11,085 nucleotides of DNA, from contig JAWZXG010000121.1 in NCBI GenBank assembly GCA_037178625.1, positions 1 to 11,085 of the forward strand, read 5' to 3'. This DNA comes from Skeletonema tropicum. Its lineage: Eukaryota > Bacillariophyta > Thalassiosirophyceae > Thalassiosirales > Thalassiosiraceae. Shown in pieces: positions 1 through 6,712 of the stretch. The first letter of the stretch is position 1; every line of letters begins with the position of its first letter. Below the pieces are notes generated by a model. The model saw only the letters and a program-made list of their open reading frames with translations, was not told the DNA's origin and made no database searches. The translations under genes and the position numbers were made by a program.

Positions 1-457
1 GTAAAGAGTATTGATTTGTGCCAGAGATTGGATGATCATCTGCAACAGAGCAAAGAAACAAAGGCGATCGACGGTGAGATCAATAGTAGAAATGTGCAGG
101 TTCGTGATGCGGCGACTAAGACTAAATCTTCCCGGGTGACAGCGGATGACATCCATAAATTCAACCGTGATGTCGTGCACAAAACGCTGCCTCCTAAACG
201 CCAATACGTGAAGCTTGTCCGCCATAAGTGCCTCCAAGAAATGATGGACGATAAGTTGATTGACGACGATAATGCTTTGAGTCATTACCTCCGATTCTTC
301 TCTGACGATCGCAATGAAGACTCGCGTCAGAAGCATCAAACAACGCGCCTCAAACTTTCAGGTGATGATGTGTGTGGAAACTATGATAAAAGAATTTCTG
401 GACAAATATTTTGATAGTGACAATGATAGTGAAGATGACGATAATGGTGCCTCCTAA
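1..457 (+). CDS. 3' end of an unidentified protein gene, frameshifted near the C-terminus
   Basis: An open frame enters from the left edge and runs to a TGA at 412-414. It encodes a charged, soluble-looking protein rich in Asp, Lys and Arg, with no membrane segment or motif that I recognise. The next frame carries a convincing acidic C-terminus (KEFLDKYFDSD followed by NDSEDDD) that ends at TAA 455-457. Dropping one A from the AAAA run at 388-391 joins the two frames smoothly (NYDKEFLDKYF), so one extra base is likely, either as a mutation or as a sequencing error. The start lies outside the window. No function can be assigned. It could also be a fragment of a dead gene or of a mobile element, since repeats follow immediately. 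Confidence 0.45.
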
Positions 458-620
458 ATTTTATTAATATCATGCTTGTTTTGTTGCTTCATTGCGTAGT
501 ATGGGATGGTGACAACATGCGGCAGCTTCATGATCTTCGTGTTTTGATGGCCAAAAAAATCCTCAAACCCAAATCTGTGCAATCCGGGCGCGCCATTTCC
601 ACCGTGGAAGCTTATCGCTA

Positions 621-810
621 ATGAGAACCACTTCTCAACCAAGACCCGTCAGAACGTTCTTAGTCTCAGTACAGAGGACAGAGGACTGATGAGAACCCCT
701 TCTCAACCAAGATCCCGTAAGAACTTTCTCGGGCTTAGTACAAAGTGCTAATGAGAACCCCTTCTCAACCAAGATCCGGTCAGAACTTTCTCAGTCTCAG
801 TACAAAGGAC
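621..810 (+). repeat. Three tandem copies of a 62-68 bp imperfect repeat
   Basis: Copies begin at 621, 689 and 751, each with ATGAGAACC(A/C)C followed by TTCTCAACCAAGA. All three continue with a degenerate AGAAC(G/T)TTCT and a TTAGTCTCAGTAC-like block. Copy lengths are 68, 62 and about 60 bp. The copies differ by scattered substitutions, so the array is not a simple assembly duplication. Within each copy GAGAA and TTCTC form a short inverted repeat. No coding role is apparent. Confidence 0.8.
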
Positions 811-868
811 ATTACTCCATCTCAACAAGAACTGAAAATACAAAGGACATTACTCCATCTCAACAAGA
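801..868 (+). repeat. 30 bp exact direct repeat, period 38
   Basis: The stretch beginning TACAAAGGACATTACTCC at 801-830 recurs exactly at 839-868, with eight bases between the copies. It starts at the end of the third 62-68 bp repeat copy, whose terminal TACAAAGGAC is its first ten bases. The smaller duplication therefore arose from the edge of the larger array. Confidence 0.85.
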
Positions 869-1151
869 CCCCCAGGGGAGAACCTTCTTGCCTTCTGCGG
901 TTTCCTGAGCCTAAGGTTAGGGAAGAGGTCACATTTGAGCTCATTGGTGGAACGGAAAAGCAGTTTTTGCAGTAATATTTAGATTCTGCGAGGTCACAGT
1001 AAAATCTTGCAAACACACAGTTACAACTCGGGAACAGCTGTTCGACCGGACATAGCTAAGTATGTACAACATAGTACATAGGGTAAAGACAAGTAACAGA
1101 CTCTGTCTGTTGGCACAAGGCCATTCTTTTAAAATCAAAATGAAAGCGGTC

Positions 1152-1310
1152 CAGGGGGGGACACCCCCCCTAACAACCCCCCCCGACACAATGAGGTGTC
1201 TGTACGGTACATCTCTGCAGGGGGGGACACCCCCCTCCTAAACCCCGAGTGACAGGAGGAATCCCCCAGGGGGGACACCCCCCTTACACCCCCCCCCCGA
1301 CACAATAGGT
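1152..1310. repeat. Three G-run/C-run hairpin units
   Basis: Perfect or near-perfect stems of six to seven G, a three-base ACA loop and six to seven C occur at 1154-1170, 1220-1235 and 1269-1283. Units 1 and 3 share a longer consensus: after the hairpin comes T(A/T)ACA(A), a run of eight to ten C (1177-1184 and 1289-1298), then CGACACAAT. Unit 2 is diverged after its hairpin. The minus strand carries at least seven G-runs in about 150 bp and could form G-quadruplexes. This looks like a dispersed repeat. Exact run lengths in such sequence are unreliable. Confidence 0.8.
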
Positions 1311-1423
1311 TAACAGTGGGAAAATGGCGAAGAGAATGCATCATCAGAAACAAACCACTTGGGCCTTAGCAAAGTTTTCTCAGCCCCCACACTCACGGAA
1401 CGTTGTGTCAGTTTACAGTTGAG

Positions 1424-1479
1424 TTTATGAAAATTCATAAAGTGTGAAGGTGTTAATATAACAGATAAAGTGTGAAGGT
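1424..1479. promoter_or_regulatory. Palindrome plus 15 bp direct repeat upstream of gene A (possible control region)
   Basis: TTTATGAA (1424-1431) and TTCATAAA (1434-1441) form an inverted repeat around a two-base centre. ATAAAGTGTGAAGGT occurs twice, at 1437-1451 and 1465-1479, with an AT-rich TTAATATAACAG spacer. The cluster ends about 35 bases before the first in-frame ATG of gene A. That position fits a core promoter or 5' UTR element, but its role is inferred from position only. Confidence 0.25.
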
Positions 1480-1513
1480 TCCTGCTGCCTGCCATCTCGG
1501 TGCATTTGGAATA

Positions 1514-3524
1514 ATGAGTAATCGTTGCAATAGTAGAGGAGTAAGGAAGATGAAGATGAGCAGAAGGAACTCGATGCGGAAGTCAGAATCAAAGAAGCGG
1601 TTCGCTGCAGCGACGTCGACGTTGATGTTATCTCTCCTCGTAAATGAATCGTCCGGATCTTCACCCACCAAGGAAGTAAGTGTTCATATCTCAATTGAGT
1701 TGTCGTTGCCACGAATCATTCTGTTGCCAAAATTGAGTCTATCTGTTTCACCCGACATGTCTCACCTTTGAATCATATAATTCTGTGAAACACAGCCCAC
1801 CCATGTGCCTTCCACTAGCCCATCTTATTCTCCGACGAAGGCGTTGTATTACCCAGATTGGTCCAATGATGGGCAGAGGTGTGTCAACGACAATAATATG
1901 CCAGATTTTATGCTGACACTGAATGGTGCGAATTTCCTTTTCGAGGATAAAGAAGAATGCTGCTGTAAGGACAACACTTCTACTTTCATACCATGTTCGT
2001 TACATTTTTTGTTCGCGTCATCTCACAGTACGTCCTCCTTTCCCCCATCCCACATCTCTACAGTGCTCCATTTTCCCTGGCGAGTGAGACAGTGCATGGG
2101 AAGTAACGATCCTGTATACTATCGAGATGGATCTTCAGCAACAACTTGTGTAAAAGGCGGAGCCCAAGATGACTACCATGTTGCATTCGACACATTGGAG
2201 GAATGCTGTAAAGAACAAGTGTGAGTAAAGTTGATTATGCAAAAATAGTACTGTATGCATTTGTGTAACCTCATTCGTTCTGTTCCGTTTCTACAGATTT
2301 TGGGATGAGTACGGCTGTATTCAGAACAGTGTGAAAGTTATAGAATTCAAATACACTATCGATTTGCCCGGTATTGTTCTGCCAACAAACTGTCAAGATG
2401 CACACCTCATGGCAATTCGGATTCAGGATGCCACGGCCTCCGCTATGCCAAGTGACACAACCATTTCGGTGGTGGGATTCGCAGGCCTTACCATTGAGAA
2501 TGATGTTGCTTCTGGAACAATTAAATGTGGGGGTCAAACAGTGGAGGGGAACCAGTTCATCCTTGTTCTTGCTTTCGTGGAATGTTCCAGCTCAAGCTGC
2601 ACTGACGATGCATCCGTCCAGGCGTTATTTGACTCGACATTTCAGAGTTTGTTGAACTATGCGAAAGGTAGTATGACACAAGATATCGTGAATGCAGCAG
2701 GTGAAAGCCCAATCGTACCACAACTTGAACAGATTGCGGTAGACGGTGACACGATGGGACTTGTTGAGAACTTTAAGGATCCGAGGACGGATGAAGATCC
2801 TCTCATTTATGCCACTTCACTTACCGTTGAAGGAGAGCTGTCGGTCACTGGATTCGACTCTTCTTCGTTTGATGCTGCTCAAAAAGCCCTGGCCATCTCA
2901 TTCTTTCAAGCCGCACTCAAGACAACACTCGAATCAGAAGGATTCTTTTATCTTACCAAGGTCACCAGTATGGTGGATGGAAAGATTATGTGCGAAATCT
3001 TCATAACCGCTGACTCGCCTTCAGATGCGGTGGCAGAAGCGTCGAGTATTGAGACTTCACTTGCCGCAGATGCAACGAGGGATGCTACTGTTTCCAATGC
3101 TTATTCTGAAGCGAGCGGGTCTTCTATTGAATCTGCGTTTAATAGTGGGTACCAAATTGATGCAAATACTGTGACGGCCACAACTGAAATTCCTGTTGCC
3201 AAGCTTACCATAGAAGGAAAGCTGGGTTACGCCTACTCGCCATATCGTGATCCGAATGATGCTTTAGGTGATACCCATGACCCTCTCATAGAGAAGGCAA
3301 TGTATGAAGTACTCGTAGGAAGGGGGATCATAGATGAAGGATCCAAAGCCAAAGTCAAAGTGACTAGTAGAGACAGTGATACAAAGTCAGTTACATTGGA
3401 TATTATCTTGTATGCTGACGTAGCTTCGGATATTCAAGCTAAAGCTGACAGTATCATCTCCGAAGAGGACTTTTTTGGCTGCGATAGTAACAATTGCGTT
3501 AAAGATGAGGTCGCAACCGGCTAA
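1514..3524 (+). CDS. Gene A, 5' part: secreted Cys-rich repeat protein, four exons, truncated by an inserted element
   Basis: Exons are 1514-1675, 1796-1964, 2064-2220 and 2297-3524, with GT-AG introns in phases 0, 1 and 2. The N-terminus has many Lys/Arg and then a hydrophobic LMLSLLV stretch, as in a signal peptide. ATGs at 1550 and 1574 are alternative starts. An S/T/P linker follows. Two copies of a Cys-rich repeat come next: residues about 72-121 (YYPDW, C, MPDFM, EECC, FPW, C) and 129-170 (C, LEECC, FW, C). Residues about 177-298, 338-424 and 465-554 form three tandem modules of alternating strand and helix character. The last two align with each other (LTVEGEL / LTIEGKL) and resemble SEA-like folds, which is inference. 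As it stands the frame ends at TAA 3522-3524, inside the inserted element, giving about 571 residues. Likely extracellular; biochemical role unknown. Confidence 0.75.
1676..1795 (+). other. Gene A intron 1 (120 bp, phase 0)
   Basis: The donor is GTAAGTG directly after codon GAA and the acceptor is CACAG. Splicing joins SPTKE to PTHVPSTSP and keeps one continuous S/T/P-rich linker. Without splicing the frame reads into a stop before the repeat domain. Confidence 0.8.
1965..2063 (+). other. Gene A intron 2 (99 bp, phase 1)
   Basis: The donor is GTAAGGAC and the acceptor is CTCTACAG. The length is a multiple of three with no stop, so an unspliced reading stays open and hides the intron. Removal brings EECC next to LLHFPWRVRQC, restoring the ECC-x(3)-F-x-W-x(4)-C spacing seen in the other repeats. 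An alternative acceptor, CTCACAG near 2029, would leave extra low-complexity residues. Confidence 0.8.
2221..2296 (+). other. Gene A intron 3 (76 bp, phase 2)
   Basis: The donor is GTGAGTAAAG and the acceptor is TTTCTACAG with a pyrimidine tract. Splicing joins LEECCKEQ to FWDEYGC and completes the second Cys-rich repeat, then continues in frame into the long fourth exon. Like intron 2, it interrupts a repeat just after its Cys-Cys pair. Confidence 0.85.
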
Positions 3525-3912
3525 GTGTATGGTCAGGCTAGCCAATATTGGCTAAATTATCTGTTCTCAGCCGCCACTGGGGCTAACCTACCTTTTTATA
3601 GGCTTAAAATGCTCCTCTCGATGAGCTGGTTCCAAATCCATGAGTTGCTTCCAAAAATAAAAAAATATTTTGTTAGCCCCATTCCCTAGGTTGACTTGGG
3701 GGTTAACCCCAAAAAAGATCCCTTTTCTCAATTTACCCTGGTCTACAGCTCCACATCACACATTCATTTGACCACGATTCAAAACCTTGCCAAGCAAGCC
3801 ACGGATTTGAACTCCTCTTACTCTCAGCTTTCCGACGCTATGTTGACCATTTCTTGAAGCCAAATACTCACTGAGAACAGATTTGCTGGCTAGGGTGACC
3901 ATACACTTAGCC
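3519..3912. mobile_element. 394 bp non-autonomous TIR element inserted in gene A
   Basis: The ends carry a perfect 17 bp inverted repeat (GGCTAAGTGTATGGTCA). The similarity continues imperfectly through CTAGCCA and ATCTGTTCTCAG to roughly 50 bp. The element is flanked on both sides by AACC (3515-3518 and 3913-3916), a four-base target duplication. It contains no transposase frame; a GGGGTTAACCCC palindrome lies near its centre (3699-3710). Size, ends and lack of coding mark it as a MITE-like passenger. A four-base non-TTAA duplication does not by itself identify the superfamily. Removing the element and one AACC joins the gene A frame exactly on both sides. Confidence 0.9.
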
Positions 3913-3916
3913 AACC

Positions 3917-4532
3917 AAAGTCAAAGCTTCTTTGCATCGAAGGACTCGATTCAGTATTTTTGCAATGTATCATGAAAGTACAACTGGTGTGCCGTCTCGT
4001 GGCTGGTGGCCAAATTGGGTATTCGGTGATGACACTTGTAAGAATGGCGGAAAGGTCCCAGCATACATGAATCGAAATTACGACATGTACTTTTCAGACT
4101 CTAAGCGAGATTGCTGTGGCTGTGAGCAGTGGTTTCCGTATGATGTGAAAGGTTGCGTGGGACCGACCACTGGAGGTTCTACAACGGTGTTCTTCGTGCC
4201 AAATTGGGTGGATTTCAATTGTGCAAAAAAAGCTAGAGAAAGAGATGGATGATTGGGAACTCGATGATACATTTGGGTCCTTGGAAGAATGCTGCGAAAA
4301 GAGATTTTCTTACGTATATGCTTCGTGCTGCAGTGCTCCTGGCTTGGGTGGGTGCTCACTTTCGACTGAGACATTGTATTTTCCTCAAGATGGAAAGTGC
4401 GTCGAAGGAATAAAAGGTGAAATGGAAGAATGGGAAATATCATTCGCAGAAAAATCTGTTCGAAAATGTTGCACTTCACATTTCTTTTGGTTGTCCGAAA
4501 GGAAGTGTTGTGAAAACTCTGGGGGGTGCTAG
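3917..4532 (+). pseudogene. Gene A, severed 3' part: three more Cys-rich repeats, one frameshift
   Basis: This continues the gene A frame after the inserted element. Repeat 3 is WWPNWVFGDDTC, NGGKVPAYM, DCCGC, WFPYDVKGC (about 4005-4157). Repeat 4 begins FFVPNWVDFNC, and its remainder (MDDWEL, SLEECCEKRFSY, CC) lies in the next frame after the A7 run at 4225-4231. Repeat 5 is LYFPQDGKC, MEEWE, VRKCC, FFWLSERKCC. The protein ends ENSGGC with TAG at 4530-4532. One A fewer in the run makes repeat 4 continuous, and the whole gene then counts to about 774 residues. No own promoter or signal peptide is visible, so this part is not expected to be made alone. It converges on gene B. Confidence 0.75.
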
Positions 4533-5137
4533 GCATAGGGGATTAGGATTAGCAGTAGAATTAAATTAGAACATCATCTGTTGTATCTCTAGCTCAAAAT
4601 TGAGCGTTTCGAGGAATCGACTGATAGACCTGTACGTGATCTACCTCAGACTTTTCAAGCACCTCATAAGTACCCAAGTAGAGCAAGTACATCATGATCA
4701 TTGATGATCCCATACTACTTACTTAGTAGCTACTCCTCATGCTCATGAATATGTGTCGACACTAGGAAACCTTCCACCGAGAAGCATGACAAATTATGCT
4801 ATAGTGCGTGTTTAGATGATCGCATTCGACAAAGACGAGCAAATTTCTATGAGGAAGTTGATCAATAAGTAGATCGAGAGCTGAATCTGAATGTCAGCTC
4901 ATTATTGACTTGTACTCGTACCAAATGAAAGTGAGTAGAAAGAGACAGGTCAAGAGACGATTAGAAGATGAAGGTTGTGTCTGCTATTATTCGTGTTCCT
5001 ACACTTATAATTACAACGAGCAAACCGATCAATACGAAAAAAATCTTGATCGATACGAACAATTCATCCTCCTAATATTTGCTCGAAGCATCTGCACACG
5101 CTAATCTTGTACATAGAATCTACCGCATCATAATGCC
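4533..5137. other. Intergenic spacer between two convergent genes
   Basis: It separates the stop of gene A from the stop of gene B and must hold both transcript ends. It is AT-rich with short imperfect palindromes, for example around ATCATGATCATTGATGAT near 4692. One 64-codon frame (4910-5104), rich in Tyr, Lys and Arg, has no ATG near its start and no recognisable domain, so I do not call it. Confidence 0.6.
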
Positions 5138-6645
5138 CTACCACATCATCATAAATGCGACAGCAAATCCAAAGGCGGAGGCAAAAATGATGAACCCAGA
5201 CATTACATCGTACACGGCACCGTTGGCAAGTGCCTGCAGTGCCAGAAACTCATTTTTCTCAAACTTGACTTGAATGGCAAACGCAGCTTCCTGATCGCTA
5301 GCACTTCCAGTTTGCAAGGCACGGGTAGCAACAGTAGTAGAATCATGTCCAGAGATCTCAACAGCAAGACGACGACGACTCTCGTTAAGCTTGAGGAACA
5401 CAACACCAGAAACTTCATCAGCGGTATCACCTTCGTAGCTGAAGAAGCTAGCAGGAATGATTGAGGCGACGTGAACACCATTCATGAGTTGCACTTTGGA
5501 TTTTGAGGAAATACTATTATCCACGAGTTTCTTCTCCTGAACAATATTTAACGTCATCGTTCCTTGAACCATCTTGAGACTATCGAGGTAGTCGATCTCC
5601 ATTTCTTCTTCAGCAGATTTGATGCAGATGTTCAAGAAATCATTAGGGCCAAGAACATTTTTGGTTGCATGTGAAGGACTCCTTATTGTCGCACGTGCAC
5701 GCTTCGACGTAGTTTCCCACCTGCGCAACTGCCTGATTGGACTCGAGGAAAATCTGACCAAACTTGGCATCTTCAATAGTTTTAAATTCAGTTCCGAACA
5801 AAAGTTCGATACCAAAATTACGCTTGAGTCTCTTGATGACATCATCACCCGAGAGCAACTCAACGCTGACGCACATTCAACGTTCTTGTTCGAGTCATTC
5901 CAGATGTTATTTCCCAAAATGGAATCCTTCTTCACATCCAAAAGAACTTGCAGGTATTCAAGAGAAGTATCCTCGGCGGAAGAAGTAGAGTTAGTGTGGG
6001 TGACAACGTTGTTAGTGATTTCTTCACTGCATCCTTTCGAGAACAGGCCGATGTTGAAGTCACGCCCTGCCCCGATCTCGTACTCTAGGGTGATTTCATT
6101 AGTGCTATTCAAATCAAAGTTGCTGCTGAACGAGCGAAAGTCAAGAGCCCAGCTTTAAATGGCCAGTGTTGGACCGGGAGTTGGAGACGCTTCAGCCAAA
6201 GGTGGACCGGGAGTTGAAGGGCCTCCAGACACAGGTGTTGGACCGGGAGCACTATCAGAATCTTGATTTGGTGAAGGAGGACTTGTCGGGTTGGATGAAG
6301 GAGCGGCTGTTGGCTTATATGTGTTGGATTTGGTGAAGGAGCACTTGTTGGCTTGGATGAAGGAGCGGCTGTTGGCTTATGTGTTGGATTTGGTGAAGGA
6401 GCACTTGTTGGCTTGGATGTCGGCTTGGGCGTAGGCTTGATCCACGTCATGCACTGATCCGATGAACCAGCACAAAATGAAGAAGAGCTTGACAATGGAG
6501 TATCTGTGTACGTACAACCAGAACGATCGAAGATGTCTGTTGAATCGGGGCCAAAGGGGAAGTCGGACCTCCATGGGCAGAGGAATTGATTGAATTTTGA
6601 TGCATACTGAAACATAGCCTTCATTTTTGCAACAGAGGATATATC
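5138..6645 (-). pseudogene. Gene B: BspA-like / PT-linker / Cys-domain membrane surface protein, decayed
   Basis: Read on the minus strand, it opens with the end of a BspA-like (DUF285) domain: DISSVAKMKAMF, YASKFNQFLCPW, then FDRSGC and SSFC. A PT-rich linker of KPTSAPSPNPTH type follows, then SWALDFRSF and TLEYEIGAGRDFNIGLF. Next comes a Cys-bearing domain (CVSVELLSGDDVIKR, YVEACTCD, FTCNQ, FLNICIKS) of a type common in diatom surface proteins. After an RRRLA/RALQ-rich stretch it ends in one hydrophobic helix (VMSGFIIFASAFGFAVAFMMMW), so it is probably anchored in a membrane. Lesions: a two-base insertion in the linker (6316-6321), TAA at 6155-6157, a one-base loss near 5874-5880, and one extra base in the T5 run at 5658-5662. 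The 5' end is missing beyond 6645. The first in-frame ATG now codes MKAMF (6622-6624). The domain assignments come from motif memory, not a search. Confidence 0.7.
6291..6420 (-). repeat. 60 bp tandem repeat coding the PT linker
   Basis: Copies start at 6291, 6353 and (partial) 6413. The unit is 60 bp, or 20 residues (THKPTAAPSSKPTSAPSPNP). The first copy is 62 bp because of an extra AT: GGCTTATATGTG at 6312 against GGCTTATGTG at 6373. A more diverged PT/PG-rich part continues at 6158-6290. Confidence 0.85.
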
Positions 6646-6686
6646 CCTACCTACCCCTATGTGAGGTTTTTACCCGCATTTAGAAT

Positions 6687-6712
6687 CTAAGTGAGGTTTA
6701 AACCTCACTTAG
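6687..6712. repeat. 26 bp perfect palindrome beside the broken 5' end of gene B
   Basis: CTAAGTGAGGTTT is followed directly by its exact reverse complement. GTGAGGTTT occurs a third time at 6661-6669, in the same direction as the left half. The palindrome lies about 40 bases beyond the last recognisable gene B codon. It resembles two transposon ends meeting head to head, and CTAAGTG is also part of the 3519-3912 element end. No second end or target duplication was found. Confidence 0.75.

Larger units (their letters stand above)
458..1513. other. Repeat-rich intergenic region
   Basis: No gene is supported here. The region holds the 621-868 direct repeats, the 1152-1310 G/C-run hairpins and the 1424-1479 palindrome and direct repeat, each listed separately. 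A 49-codon plus-strand frame (472-621, starting MLVLLLHC) looks faintly protein-like, but it has no recognisable domain and runs into the repeats. The other open frames here overlap each other and consist of repeat translations. Confidence 0.6.

Noticed and set aside
941..1353. Minus-strand frames rich in RGG and GGVSPP
   Set aside because: They are translations of the G/C-run repeats, not a protein.
2374..3006. Second-frame open stretches inside exon 4 of gene A
   Set aside because: They are shadows of the long exon and have no consistent composition or motif.
3770..3860. A tRNA-like B box (GTTCAAATCC) on the minus strand inside the MITE-like element
   Set aside because: No acceptor stem or proper anticodon arm could be paired, so it is not called a tRNA or a SINE.
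4225..4231. Programmed frameshifting at the A7 run
   Set aside because: No downstream pseudoknot or hairpin was evident, and the gene is already broken upstream by the insertion. A lesion or a run-length error is simpler.
4078..4536. 152-codon open frame on the minus strand
   Set aside because: It lies antisense to the Cys-rich repeats 3-5 of gene A and shows no domain of its own.
5619..6158. 179-codon open frame on the plus strand
   Set aside because: It is antisense to gene B, whose minus-strand reading has recognisable motifs and a membrane helix.
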